A stretch of DNA of 64,000 nt from Brevibacterium limosum. Its GTDB lineage: Bacteria; Actinomycetota; Actinomycetes; Actinomycetales; Brevibacteriaceae. The translations under genes were made by a program, and so were the position numbers. The notes beneath the pieces were generated by a model. It saw only the letters and a list, made by a program, of their open reading frames with translations, searched no databases and had not been told where the DNA came from. The stretch lies in assembly GCF_011617705.1 (NCBI RefSeq), contig NZ_CP050154.1:2666001-2730000 (forward strand). Direction: 5' to 3'. The first letter of the stretch is position 1. Every line of letters starts with the position of its first letter. Positions 15,469 through 25,012 of this stretch are shown in pieces.

Positions 15469-18072
15469 TCAGCCCAGGCTGACGGTTTCGGCGCCGCCGA
15501 TGGAGGCGAAGCGGTCGGGCTGACAGGTGAGCAGGATGACCTGAGCCGTGCGGCCGACATTGCCGAGGATGACGTTGAGGGCGGCCAGGCGCTGCTCATC
15601 GGAGAAGCCGAAGGCATCGTCGAGGATGACCGGTGCTCCGGCTTCCGCATCGACGAGGGTGGCGACGGCGAGTCGGCCGATGAGCGCCAGCTGTTCCTTC
15701 GTCCCACCCGAGAGCGCGTCGAAGGCCACGGTGCGTCCGTCGAGCGTGCGGGAGACGATTTCGAGGTTCTCGGAGATCTCCACCGACAGTCCCTGACCGA
15801 AGATCACCCGACCCAGCTTCTCGATCGCCTCCTTGAACGGGGCGACGTACCTCCGCTGAGCCTCTTCCTTGTGTGCGAGCACTGTGTCGCGCAACAGCCG
15901 GATCGCATTTGCCTGCCGCTGCATGCGAGCCTGCTTCGACCGAATGGACTCCACGTTCTGCTCTGCAGCTTTGAGCTTGTCGTAGATGCCCTCGGCCGCA
16001 CGATCATCGATGAGAGCCGAGAGCTGATCGACCTCCTGCCGGTCCTTCTCCTGCTGCTTCTGTTTGCTGTCGACGAGCTGGAGAGCGTTCTGCAGTCGCA
16101 TCTCGAGAGTCTCGGGGTCGGCGGCCTCGTATGCGGAGCGTGCGGCAGCGGCTTCGTCCTCGAGCTGTGTCAGTGTCGCCGTGGCAGCGGTCAGTGCTTC
16201 GTCGAGGGACTCATCGGAGTTCGCTTCCCTGTCCGTGCTCAGGCGGGTGCTGAGGTTCTGCAGCGTCGTCGCCGCCTGTTCGCGCGTCGACTGTGCACGC
16301 ACGGCTGCCACACGTGCCTCATCACGGCCGATTCGAATGCGTTCGAGCGTGGTTCTGGCCGTCTCGACCTGTGCGGTCGCATCGTCAACGGCTGCTGACG
16401 TCGATTCGACTCGTGCTTCGAGGTCGTCGATCGATGCGGCGGTTCCGCTCGTATCAGCGGGGTCCCCCGCCAGGTGTTCGGCTCGGGTGAGCGCGGCATC
16501 GAGTCCGTCGCGGTCGTCGTCGCCGATGAGCACCCGCAGAGTCGATGAGGCTTCGGCCAGCATGGCCTCGGCATCGGTGCGCACCTCGCTGCGTTCGCGT
16601 GCCTGTTCAAGGGTGGCCACGCCGAGCCGGTTGAGTTCCGCGTCGAGAAGGGTCTGCGCGGAGTCGACGGCCCGGTCGAGTTCGGCTGGTGACTGTCCCG
16701 GTCGCACGGTGATGTCGACGACGGAGTCGATGAGGATCTGCAGGTCCGAGGTGACGGCGAATTCCTCGGCGGACCCCTTGGGCACATCGGTTCCGTCGAT
16801 GCTCACGGCGGTATCGCCGAGGCGGCGGGCGACGATCTGCGCGGCGGCCGCGGTCTTCGCGTTCTGCGCAATGCGCAGCTCAGTGAACAGTCCTCCGAGT
16901 TTCTCCACGTCTTTCGCGGTCACGGTGATCGACCCGATCGTCGCTTTCGCCTCGGCTGCTCTGCGTTCCTGGTCGCGGATGTCGGCCAGCCTCTTTCGCA
17001 GAGTGTCGACCTCTCTGCGTGCGCGGGCCCGAGCGAGATCAGCGGCTGCGGTCTTCGCTTCATCTTGAGCGGTGACGAGTACGGTCTGTCTGGCCTCGAG
17101 GCCCTTCTGCGCCTCGGCAAGAGACGAGTCCTCTTCCTGCTGTGCGGTCGTGACCTTCTCGAGCGCATCGTCGGCAGTCTTCACCGACTCTTCGGCCGTG
17201 GTGACCTCGGCGATGAGTGCCCGGCGACGGTCTCGCGCCTCCTCGGCGCGCTGACGTTCTCTCTGTGCGACACCCGCGCGTTCGAGAGCTCGATCGAGTT
17301 CGGTCTTGAGCCCGGACACGGACTGCACAGCCTGTTCGGCGTCTTCGCGTTCGGTCACGGCCGATTCCAGCTGAGTGCGCCCATTCGTCAGCCGCTCGGC
17401 TGCTCGAGCATGCCGGTCGACGAGCCCGTCCATATCGGCGCTGCGAGCCTCCAGTTCACGATGCTGCTCTTCGGCACCGGGGAGTTCTTCGGTGAGCCTG
17501 CGCAGCTCACCCGTCTCCTTGCCCTTTGCCGTGAAGAACCTCAGGTATTCGGTTTCGACTCTGTCGAGGAAGGCATCGTGATCAGCCGGTTCCTCCCCAG
17601 CCTCGCCCAGAGCACCGTGCAGTGCCTTGATCTCGGCCAGGGAAGCCTGGTCGAGGCTCCGGCCCTGAGCGACGTCGAGAGCGTCGAGCAGGTCGACATC
17701 GACGGTTTCGTCGAGGATCGCCAAGAACCGCTCATGTGCTTCGCTGCCGCTGAGCTGTTCGGGGACGGGCTTGAGAATGCTCAGCTCGGTGAAGGGCTGT
17801 TTGATCCAGCGTTTGCTGTATCGGAGTTCGTAGTCCCCGGTGCTCAGGTGCAATTCGACCTGCGGACCGACGTCGGAACCGACCGGTTGGGTGTCTTTGA
17901 CGCTGGCCTTGCGGGAGCTGTCCTTGTCCTCGCGCAGCTGCGTGATGGCCTGATGGATCGAGGACTTCCCGACCTCGTTCGGGCCTTCGACGATCGTCAC
18001 CCCAGAGCTGAAGTCGACGGTGGCATCGCTGATGGCGCGGTAGTCGATGAGGCGGATGGAATGGAGTCTCAT
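15469..18072 (-). CDS. SMC-like AAA ATPase (SbcC/YhaN type)
   Basis: An 867-residue P-loop ATPase with an SMC-style layout. The N-terminal Walker A GPNEVGKSS is at 30-38, followed by a long charged coiled coil (about residues 170-700). The C-terminal signature LSGGTKEQLALIGRLAVATL and Walker B PVILDDAFGFSD follow. The coiled coil has no CxxC, so the Rad50/SbcC zinc hook is absent; the only cysteine I find is in LLTCQPDRF near the end. It overlaps the partner phosphoesterase by ATGA. The pair resembles B. subtilis YhaN/YhaO more than classical SbcC/SbcD. A DNA-end processing or repair role is expected. Confidence 0.85.
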   Translation of the reverse strand: MRLHSIRLIDYRAISDATVDFSSGVTIVEGPNEVGKSSIHQAITQLREDKDSSRKASVKDTQPVGSDVGPQVELHLSTGDYELRYSKRWIKQPFTELSILKPVPEQLSGSEAHERFLAILDETVDVDLLDALDVAQGRSLDQASLAEIKALHGALGEAGEEPADHDAFLDRVETEYLRFFTAKGKETGELRRLTEELPGAEEQHRELEARSADMDGLVDRHARAAERLTNGRTQLESAVTEREDAEQAVQSVSGLKTELDRALERAGVAQRERQRAEEARDRRRALIAEVTTAEESVKTADDALEKVTTAQQEEDSSLAEAQKGLEARQTVLVTAQDEAKTAAADLARARARREVDTLRKRLADIRDQERRAAEAKATIGSITVTAKDVEKLGGLFTELRIAQNAKTAAAAQIVARRLGDTAVSIDGTDVPKGSAEEFAVTSDLQILIDSVVDITVRPGQSPAELDRAVDSAQTLLDAELNRLGVATLEQARERSEVRTDAEAMLAEASSTLRVLIGDDDRDGLDAALTRAEHLAGDPADTSGTAASIDDLEARVESTSAAVDDATAQVETARTTLERIRIGRDEARVAAVRAQSTREQAATTLQNLSTRLSTDREANSDESLDEALTAATATLTQLEDEAAAARSAYEAADPETLEMRLQNALQLVDSKQKQQEKDRQEVDQLSALIDDRAAEGIYDKLKAAEQNVESIRSKQARMQRQANAIRLLRDTVLAHKEEAQRRYVAPFKEAIEKLGRVIFGQGLSVEISENLEIVSRTLDGRTVAFDALSGGTKEQLALIGRLAVATLVDAEAGAPVILDDAFGFSDEQRLAALNVILGNVGRTAQVILLTCQPDRFASIGGAETVSLG

Positions 18073-19202
18073 GAGCCGCTCCTGGCGAATCGATAGAGCA
18101 GACCGAGTGCGTCTTGGGCCGTGACTGCTGAGTCGTCGTCTGCTGTGGCACGTGCGGAGAGTTCGTCAAGGGTCTCCTGCAGGTATCCGCTCAGTCCGAG
18201 ATCGGCGAAGTCGTCGTCCGCAGCGACGACGGCCAGGTCCACGTGACGCTCCCAGAGTGAGACGAGCGCGAACAGGTCGGAGAAGTGGTCGAGCTGTTCG
18301 TCGAGTCGGGCCTTCGCCGCCGTCGGCAGAGTGCCGCGCAGGATCAGCCACACCGCCGTGCGGTCCTTGTCGGGAATGGCATTCATCCGCTCTTCGAAAT
18401 CGGCGACATCCTCGGCGGAGTTGAGGTCGGCTTCGATGACGGTGAATGCCCATGTGCCGACGTGGACCTTCTCGACCTCGGCACGGTGGGTGTCGGCATC
18501 GATGTCGACGAGGAGCACGTTGCCCGGATCGGTCTCCCGCCGAGAGGTCACTTCCGGTGCCCCCGGATACCAGATGCGGTCGGCGACCTCGAAGGTCGCG
18601 TGCCGGTCGCCGAGCGTGACGAACTGGGCACGGTCGTCGCGCAACAGTGCCTGCAGATAGTCGGTGTCGATGGTGGCCAGCGATTCCCGATCGGGGTCGA
18701 GGACGCTCACGGCTCCGTGGCCGGCGATGATCCGGATATCACCGGCAGCCACCTCGGCGAGGTCTGTCGTCGCTGCGGCGACGAGATCCCCTTGGGGATG
18801 TTTGGAAGACCAGGGGGCGCCGATGATCTCGACCCCGGGAACGACAGTGAAGGGGTCGCTGCCGCGCAGGACATGCACATGCGAGGGCACCCGTGAGGAG
18901 AAGGCCGGGGAGTCATAGATCGATGCGGCGTCCAAGGGGTCGTGGTTGCCGGGAAGCAGCACGACCGGCACGGTGAATGCGTTGAGGACTTCGAAAGTCC
19001 GGGCGATGATGGCGCGGTCGAGCTGGTTGGTTTCGAACACGTCTCCGCAGACGAGGACGAACTCCGCGCCTGTCTCGGCGGCGAGCGCTCCGATGCGGGC
19101 AACTGCGTCGAGGCGGGCGCGGTGGAACCTGGGCCGGGCCTCGTCGCTGAGGTAGTGCGCGGTCATGCCGAGCTGCCAGTCCCCCGTGGCGATGAATCTC
19201 AT
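18069..19202 (-). CDS. Metallophosphoesterase, SbcD/Mre11/YhaO-like nuclease subunit
   Basis: A 377-residue calcineurin-like phosphoesterase. Motifs: GDWQLG at 7-12, GDVFETN at 53-59, GNHD at 85-88, GHG at 161-163 and LGDRH at 197-201. Two usual metal ligands differ from Mre11: the DxH of motif I reads Asp8-Trp-Gln10, and the first His of GHxH is Asp199. The start ATG 19202 has GAGGAG just upstream; longer readings are unsupported. It is the first gene of a two-gene unit with the SMC-like ATPase. Whether it cuts DNA or acts on another phosphodiester cannot be told from sequence. Confidence 0.83.
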   Translation of the reverse strand: MRFIATGDWQLGMTAHYLSDEARPRFHRARLDAVARIGALAAETGAEFVLVCGDVFETNQLDRAIIARTFEVLNAFTVPVVLLPGNHDPLDAASIYDSPAFSSRVPSHVHVLRGSDPFTVVPGVEIIGAPWSSKHPQGDLVAAATTDLAEVAAGDIRIIAGHGAVSVLDPDRESLATIDTDYLQALLRDDRAQFVTLGDRHATFEVADRIWYPGAPEVTSRRETDPGNVLLVDIDADTHRAEVEKVHVGTWAFTVIEADLNSAEDVADFEERMNAIPDKDRTAVWLILRGTLPTAAKARLDEQLDHFSDLFALVSLWERHVDLAVVAADDDFADLGLSGYLQETLDELSARATADDDSAVTAQDALGLLYRFARSGS

Positions 19203-19304
19203 CTGCTCCTCCTCAATCGGTCCCATCCTACGGTCGCAGACCCACACTATCGGCAGGCACTGACGCGAGTGATCTGCACCACACCGATACCCTCAAACGC
19301 CGAC

Positions 19305-19323
19305 TTAGGTTAGGCTAATCATT
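19305..19323 (+). promoter_or_regulatory. IdeR/DtxR iron box
   Basis: TTAGGTTAGGCTAATCATT matches the 19-base iron-box consensus TTAGGTTAGGCTAACCTAA at 15 positions, with the left and central parts perfect. It ends one base before the GTG start of the siderophore ABC operon. The internal TAGGCT (19311-19316) fits a -10 element, so transcription would begin at or next to the start codon. Iron-loaded IdeR/DtxR would block it directly. Confidence 0.8.
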
Positions 19324-19324
19324 T

Positions 19325-20149
19325 GTGAACGCGATTGCACTGACTGCCACCGGCCTCAATCTGGGCTACGACCGCACCGAGGTCGTCCATGACGTGAGCC
19401 TGACGATCGTCCCCGGACGGGTCACCGCCCTGCTCGGACCCAATGGGTCGGGCAAGTCCACCGTCCTGCGCTCACTGGCCCGGCTGCACCCGATCACCTC
19501 GGGCGATGTCGTCATCACCGAGGCTGACGCAGACACTCCATCAAGCACTCTGACGGCCAGAGAGTTCGCCCGGTTCGTCACCCTGCTGTCCCAGTCGCGC
19601 CCGCACCCGTCGGGCCTCAGCGTCCGTGAGATCGTCACCTTCGGCCGCCACCCGCACCGTAAGCGCTTCGCCGGGCTCACCGACGTCGATCGCGCTGCTG
19701 TCGATCGCGCACTCTCCCTCACCGGCACCATGGTGATGGCCGACCGTCCGGTCGACCAGCTCTCCGGCGGCGAACTCCAACGCGTCTGGTTAGCGACCTG
19801 TCTGGCCCAGGACACCGGAGTCCTCCTGCTCGACGAACCGACGAACCATCTCGACCTGCGCTACCAGGCGGAGATCCTCGGCCTCATGCGCGAACTCGCC
19901 GATGACCACTCTATCGCCGTCGGCGTCGTCCTCCATGACCTCGAACATGCCGCCACCGTCGCCGATCACGTGGTCCTGCTCGAACAGGGCCGCATCCGCT
20001 CGGTCGGCACCTGCGAAGACGTCTTCACCGCCGAGACGCTGAGCGAGGTCTACGGGCTGCCCATCTCGACACGGATCGATGCCGACACCGGCCTGGTCCG
20101 GGTCGAAGCCCTCCACCGACGGACTCGTCGCCCGGCCGCAGCCCTCTGA
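19325..20149 (+). CDS. Iron-siderophore ABC transporter ATP-binding protein (FepC/FecE type)
   Basis: A 274-residue ATPase. Walker A GPNGSGKST is at 38-46, the signature LSGGELQRVWLA follows, Walker B is LLLDEPTNHLD, and the switch region contains VLHDLEHAA. Start GTG 19325 sits immediately after the iron box and has no ribosome site, pointing to a leaderless mRNA. It is the first gene of an ATPase, binding lipoprotein and fused permease operon, and should be derepressed under iron starvation. The family and role are firm; the siderophore is unknown. Confidence 0.9.
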   Translation: MNAIALTATGLNLGYDRTEVVHDVSLTIVPGRVTALLGPNGSGKSTVLRSLARLHPITSGDVVITEADADTPSSTLTAREFARFVTLLSQSRPHPSGLSVREIVTFGRHPHRKRFAGLTDVDRAAVDRALSLTGTMVMADRPVDQLSGGELQRVWLATCLAQDTGVLLLDEPTNHLDLRYQAEILGLMRELADDHSIAVGVVLHDLEHAATVADHVVLLEQGRIRSVGTCEDVFTAETLSEVYGLPISTRIDADTGLVRVEALHRRTRRPAAAL

Positions 20150-20234
20150 GCGCACCACCGCACCTTCTGACAGTCACACCCAGAAATCGCACCACCTCAT
20201 CTCCGATCGCCGATCGGTTCACAGAAAGAACACC

Positions 20235-21278
20235 ATGACCAGAACACCTCTGTCGCGCACCTCGTTCGCCGCCTTCGCATCGGCAACGGCGGTCTGTGCA
20301 CTGGCCCTGACCGGGTGCGGCACCACCGATACCGACGCACCTGCTGATGCGAAGGGACAGACCTCCGCATCGTGTGCGGACGACTCGAGCACCACCTCGG
20401 CGGATCCGGTCACCGTCACCGACGACACTGGCCACGAGATCGAACTGGACAAGCCGGCGGCGAAGGTCGTCTCCCTCGAATGGCAGTACACCGAGGATCT
20501 TCTCTCCCTCTGCGTCGATCCCGCCGCCGTCGCCGATGCGAAGGGCTTCACCACCTGGGACACGGCAGAGAAGCTGCCCGACTCCACCACCGACGTCGGC
20601 ACTCGCCAGGAACCCAACGTCGAATCGATCCTGTCGGCCGATCCGGATCTCGTCATCATCGAAACGACGAATCGCAAGGACAAGATCGTCGGTCAGCTCG
20701 AGAAGCAGGGAATCCCCGTGATGGCGATGGCCGGCGCCGACGGCAAGGACCCCGTCAAGTACATGAAGGACACGTTCACCACCGTCGCCGAGGCGACCGG
20801 TCGCACCGAGCGCGCCGACACCGTCCTCGGCGATTTCGATGCGAAGCTCGAAGAATCGAAGAAGGCCATCGCCGAGGCGGACCCGGCCACCACCGAATTC
20901 GTCTACTTCGACGGCTGGGTCAACGGTTCGAATGTGGCGCTGCGTCCCTTCGGCCAGGGTTCGCTCATCGGCGAACTCGGCGAGGAGCTGGGCCTGAAGA
21001 ACGCGTGGACCGGTGAAGTCGATCCCGCGTACGGACTCGGCCAGACCGATATCGAAGGCATCTCGAAGGTCGGTGACGCGAACTTCTTCTACACCGGGAC
21101 CGAGGACCCTGAGTCCGAGGACTATGTGGAGCTGCTGAAGAAGAACGACATCTGGGCGAACATCCCCGCAGTGAAGGACGAACGCACCACGGCCTTCCCA
21201 GCAGGCATTTGGACCTTCGGCGGACCCAAATCGTCCGAGCAGGCCCTCGACGCCTACGTCGACGCACTGACGAAGTAG
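20235..21278 (+). CDS. Iron-siderophore-binding lipoprotein (periplasmic-binding type)
   Basis: A 347-residue lipoprotein. The signal peptide is MTRTPLSRTSFAAFASATA followed by lipobox LALTGC with Cys28. The FecB/FhuD-like binding domain includes DDTGHEIELDKPAAKVVSLEW and the paired QEPNVESILSADPDLVI pattern. The start is ATG 20235 with GAAAGAA upstream; longer readings run back into the ATPase gene. Located between the ATPase and permease genes, it captures ferric siderophore outside the membrane and delivers it to the permease. Confidence 0.9.
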   Translation: MTRTPLSRTSFAAFASATAVCALALTGCGTTDTDAPADAKGQTSASCADDSSTTSADPVTVTDDTGHEIELDKPAAKVVSLEWQYTEDLLSLCVDPAAVADAKGFTTWDTAEKLPDSTTDVGTRQEPNVESILSADPDLVIIETTNRKDKIVGQLEKQGIPVMAMAGADGKDPVKYMKDTFTTVAEATGRTERADTVLGDFDAKLEESKKAIAEADPATTEFVYFDGWVNGSNVALRPFGQGSLIGELGEELGLKNAWTGEVDPAYGLGQTDIEGISKVGDANFFYTGTEDPESEDYVELLKKNDIWANIPAVKDERTTAFPAGIWTFGGPKSSEQALDAYVDALTK

Positions 21279-21281
21279 ACC

Positions 21282-23417
21282 GTGGCCTCTCCCCTGACCC
21301 GCCCGATGACCTCCCAGCGGACGGCTGCGGCACCGGAACCGACCATGGTTCCAGTCCGCGGCCGCGGAGTCGTCGGTGCCCTGTCGACCGCCGCCGCTCT
21401 GCTCGGTCTCGTTGCCGTCCTCCTCATCGCTTCAGCCTGGCATATCACGCAGGGAACCTCGGGCATCGGCATCAGGGAACTGTTCACGGCCGTGACCGGC
21501 ACGCTCTCCCCCGCCGAGGATGGCCCCAGTGCCCGTGACATCCTCGTCGGATCCCGGCTGCCGCGTGTGGGGGCGGGCATCCTCGTCGGCCTCGCCTTGG
21601 GTGTGGCCGGCGCCCTGTTCCAATCACTGGCGCGCAACCCCTTGGCATCGCCGGACACATTGGCGGTCACCGGCGGTGCGTACTTCGCCGTCACCGTGGT
21701 CACCGCCTTCGGCATTGCGATTCCGATCTGGGCCTCGGGAGGGGTCGCCTTCCTCGGCGGTCTGCTCGCCGCAGGCCTGGTCATGGGTCTGGCCGGAGGT
21801 GCCGGAGCCTCGACGACTCGGCTCGTGCTGGCGGGCACGGCCACGGCGATGGCGCTGCAGGCGGCGACATCGACTCTGCTCATCCTCTTCGCCGAAGAGA
21901 CGACGAGTCTCTTCTCCTGGGGTTCGGGCACTCTCAATCAGCTCGACGGGACCGCGGCCCTGCGCAGCATTCCCGTCATCGCCGTCATCGCCGGCGGTGC
22001 GATCCTGCTGTCGAGGCGTCTGGACCTGCTCGGTCTCGGCGACGACGCCGCCTCGGTGCTCGGGGTTCCGGTCAGGTCGACGCGGGCCATCGGGATCCTC
22101 CTCGCTGTCATGCTCACCGCCACTGCGGTGACCCTGGCCGGTCCGATCGGCTTCGTCGGCCTCTGTGCCCCGGTCATCGCCCGACTCCTTGCCCGCGTCG
22201 TACCGAGCCTCGGCCGTCATGCCGTGCTCTTTCCCGCCGCCGGTCTCATCGGCGCGATCATCGTCATCGTCGCCGATGCCCTCCTGCGCGCCATCGTCGG
22301 TGCCACCGAGGCGATCACCCTCCCGTCGGGAGTGACGACAACTGTGCTCGGGGCGATCGTCCTCGTTCTTCTGGCGCGATCGATGCGCACGGCATCACCG
22401 GCCGCGGCCACCTCGGCGGCGAACTCGGCTGTGGTCGGTCCGCGACGGGCCGGCTTCGTCATCGGCATCGGCGTCGTGGTCCTCATCCTCGTCGCCGTGA
22501 CCGGCCTGCTCACCGGGGAACGGTTCTACCTCCTCGGCGATGTGCTGCTGTGGTTCCAGGACCGGGCGGCACCCGTCATCGACTTCGCCTTCGACTCACG
22601 GGCGCCCAGGGTCACCGCTGCCCTGGCCGCCGGTGCCGCGCTGGGACTCTCCGGCACCCTCGTCCAGGCCAGCGCGTGCAACCCCCTGGCCGAACCCGGC
22701 CTGCTCGGCATCACCGGTGGTGCCGGGCTGGGTGCCGTCATCGTCGTCACCCTCATCCCCGGCGCCGGTGTCGGACTCGTCTCCGGGGTCGGCATCGTGG
22801 GCGCCCTGGTCGCCTTCGCCATCGTCTACGGGCTCTCGTGGCGGGGCGGAATGAATACCGATCGTCTCGTCCTCATCGGCATCGGCCTGTGGTTCGGGTT
22901 CACCGCGCTGACCACGCTGTTCCTCGTCCGTGCAAATCCCTGGGACACGCCTGCCCTCTTCACGTGGCTGTCCGGATCGACGTACGGAAGGGCGTGGGCG
23001 GACATCGCACCGGTCACCCTCGCCCTGCTCGTCGCCGTACCGCTGGTGTTCGTGTGGACACGCGAGCTCGACCTGCTTGCCCTTGATGATGACACCCCAC
23101 GGCTGGTCGGGGTTCCGCGTGAACCGGTGCGCCTGGCGGTGCTCATCACCGCTGCGGTGCTCGCTGCGGTGAGCGTATCGGCTGTCGGCGTCGTCGGATT
23201 CATCGGTCTCGTCGCCCCGCACGCTGCGCGCGCTCTGGTCGGCGCCCGTCATATCCGGGTCGTGCCCACGGCGATGCTGCTCGGAGCCGTGGGCCTCGTC
23301 GTCGCCGACGCCGTGGGTCGCACTGTCATCGCTCCGGCGCAGATCCCGGCCGGTCTCATCGTCGCCCTCATCGGCGCCCCGTATTTCGTCTACCTGCTGG
23401 CACGCACCCGAGCCTGA
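21282..23417 (+). CDS. Fused FecCD-type siderophore permease (double length)
   Basis: At 711 residues this is two FecCD permease domains in one chain, as in FhuB. The first half has the hallmark GLALGVAGALFQSLARNPLASPD, cited here as GALFQSLARNPLASPD, and GPIGFVGLCAPVIAR. The second half repeats them as GTLVQASACNPLAEPG and GVVGFIGLVAPHAAR. About 20 membrane helices are expected. Start GTG 21282 lies 3 bases after the lipoprotein stop, with 'tgacgaag' upstream, so translation is probably coupled. It forms the channel of the iron-regulated importer. A single ATPase gene serves both halves. Confidence 0.9.
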   Translation: MASPLTRPMTSQRTAAAPEPTMVPVRGRGVVGALSTAAALLGLVAVLLIASAWHITQGTSGIGIRELFTAVTGTLSPAEDGPSARDILVGSRLPRVGAGILVGLALGVAGALFQSLARNPLASPDTLAVTGGAYFAVTVVTAFGIAIPIWASGGVAFLGGLLAAGLVMGLAGGAGASTTRLVLAGTATAMALQAATSTLLILFAEETTSLFSWGSGTLNQLDGTAALRSIPVIAVIAGGAILLSRRLDLLGLGDDAASVLGVPVRSTRAIGILLAVMLTATAVTLAGPIGFVGLCAPVIARLLARVVPSLGRHAVLFPAAGLIGAIIVIVADALLRAIVGATEAITLPSGVTTTVLGAIVLVLLARSMRTASPAAATSAANSAVVGPRRAGFVIGIGVVVLILVAVTGLLTGERFYLLGDVLLWFQDRAAPVIDFAFDSRAPRVTAALAAGAALGLSGTLVQASACNPLAEPGLLGITGGAGLGAVIVVTLIPGAGVGLVSGVGIVGALVAFAIVYGLSWRGGMNTDRLVLIGIGLWFGFTALTTLFLVRANPWDTPALFTWLSGSTYGRAWADIAPVTLALLVAVPLVFVWTRELDLLALDDDTPRLVGVPREPVRLAVLITAAVLAAVSVSAVGVVGFIGLVAPHAARALVGARHIRVVPTAMLLGAVGLVVADAVGRTVIAPAQIPAGLIVALIGAPYFVYLLARTRA

Positions 23418-23522
23418 CATTGCGTGAGACTCGCAAGGTCCCGCGCTGTTCCTCGCCTGCCCGGTTGCCTTGCAATTCGATGTGCACTCACCAGCCGATC
23501 CGAGTAACGATCAACAGACGAA

Positions 23523-23561
23523 AGGTCGCCGCCGAATCACGATGGCATTCGGCGGCGACCT
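23523..23561. terminator. Perfect 15-bp hairpin between convergent operons
   Basis: The arms 23523-23537 and 23547-23561 are exact complements with a 9-base loop. The hairpin stands between the siderophore permease stop (23417) and the convergent MatC-like gene stop (23578), and is suited to terminate both. Confidence 0.8.
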
Positions 23562-23577
23562 GTGTATCGTTCGGTTG

Positions 23578-24942
23578 TCAGATGATTCCCGTCGGCACCA
23601 GCAGAGCCCACGCAAGAAGCGGGGCGATGAGGACGACGAACCCGGCGTAGATCATGAGATCGCGCCAGATTGTTTTGGCTTCGCCGCCCTGCGTGTTGGC
23701 AATGATGAGCGCACCGTCTGTCGAGAACGGAGAGACATCGACGATCGTCGCCGATACCGCGAGCGCCGACATGACGGCTGTCGCGCTGAGGGCACTCTGC
23801 TCGAGCAGAGGGATGGACATCGGAATCAGGGCGGTGAGCAGCGCAGTCGAGGATGCGAAGGCAGAACTCACTCCGATGACGTAGCAGAGGACGATCGCGA
23901 CGATGAGTGGAGCACCTATTGCCACCGCCATCTTCGAGAGCGAATCGATGACACCGGCGTGGGTGAGCAGGCTGACATAGACGATCATGCCCGACACCAG
24001 AAGGACGGTCGACCACGAGATTCCTGAGACGAGGTTCTCGGAGCTCTTCAAGGAGGTGAACGCCAGCACGAGTCCACACGCCAGCCCGAGGAAGCCGATC
24101 GGCAGCTCGAACCCTACGGCACCGATGACCATGACAACGATGAGACCGATCGTCATCCACACCTGCCGAGTCATCGGCGATGTCGTCGTGGGCACCTCGG
24201 TTTCAACAGCCACGGCCGTTCCGGAACCGCTGCTCGGCGCAGTCGTCCCACCTGCCGTGTCGGGTCTCCGGCTCCCCGAGCCTGCGTCTCGCTGAGCTCC
24301 CCAGCTTTCAAGCGTGTCTGGATCGGGCACTGTACGCAGTCGCCCGAGGGCCTTCATCACGACAACAGTGAGAATAGTGACCAACAAGTTGACGACATAG
24401 GCTGCGAGGAAGAGAGCGCCACCGTTGATCTCGAAGCCATTGGCCTCGGCAATGTCACGAACAATGTTTCCCGACACGGAGATCGGTGAGAACCCACCGG
24501 CGTGTGCACCGTTGATGACCATCGCGCCCATCACCACTCCGCTGTAGCCGGTCGAGGCACAGAAGCCCATGGCTGCCGGTGCCAGCAGAGCAACCGCGGC
24601 GGGAGAGAATGTGCCCATCGCCGTCAGCAGCGAGGAGACGAAGAAGAAGATCCACGGCACGATATTGATCCGACCCCGGACTGCGCGGATAGCCAGATCC
24701 ACGAGGACTCTGATGGTCCCGTTCTTCTGGGCGATGCTGAAGAAGAAGGTCACGCCGACGATCGTCAGCACGATGCTCGCGGGAAACTCCTCAAGGATCT
24801 CCTTGTCATCCATGCCGAAGACGAAGGTGCCGAAGACGAAAGCCCCGACGAGGCCCATGATCCCGATATTGATGGGCCATTTGGTGGCGGCGATGAACAT
24901 CACCACCAGCACCACGAGCATGAGTATCTGGACTAGGGACAT
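23578..24942 (-). CDS. MatC/SLC13-like dicarboxylate carrier
   Basis: A 454-residue membrane protein. The N terminus resembles the MatC (malonate/dicarboxylate carrier) domain: FGMDDKEILEEFPASIVLTIVG, cited here as DDKEILEEFPASI, and later NGAHAGGFSPISVSG. A cytoplasmic loop rich in Gly, Ser and Thr (about residues 220-265) divides two halves, and the C half repeats the ion-transporter-like arrangement. Start ATG 24942 has GGAGGA upstream. It lies 70 bases downstream of a PrpF-like isomerase gene and probably imports that enzyme's substrate, a di- or tricarboxylate. The cargo is inferred. Confidence 0.78.
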   Translation of the reverse strand: MSLVQILMLVVLVVMFIAATKWPINIGIMGLVGAFVFGTFVFGMDDKEILEEFPASIVLTIVGVTFFFSIAQKNGTIRVLVDLAIRAVRGRINIVPWIFFFVSSLLTAMGTFSPAAVALLAPAAMGFCASTGYSGVVMGAMVINGAHAGGFSPISVSGNIVRDIAEANGFEINGGALFLAAYVVNLLVTILTVVVMKALGRLRTVPDPDTLESWGAQRDAGSGSRRPDTAGGTTAPSSGSGTAVAVETEVPTTTSPMTRQVWMTIGLIVVMVIGAVGFELPIGFLGLACGLVLAFTSLKSSENLVSGISWSTVLLVSGMIVYVSLLTHAGVIDSLSKMAVAIGAPLIVAIVLCYVIGVSSAFASSTALLTALIPMSIPLLEQSALSATAVMSALAVSATIVDVSPFSTDGALIIANTQGGEAKTIWRDLMIYAGFVVLIAPLLAWALLVPTGII

Positions 24943-25012
24943 GGGTGTTCCTCCAACTTCATTGTCAGCTGATCTTCCTTGAAAAGATTCAGGTATTCCT
25001 AGGGACGGTCGT

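Noticed and set aside
15469..18072. Classical SbcC or RecN
   Set aside because: There is no CxxC zinc hook, and length and layout fit the YhaN-like branch better; the partner is an SbcD-like phosphoesterase, which RecN lacks.
16064..18096. Two open frames (334 and 343 codons) on the + strand
   Set aside because: They lie opposite the SMC-like ATPase and consist of low-complexity Ser/Arg- or Leu/Glu-rich reading with no motif.
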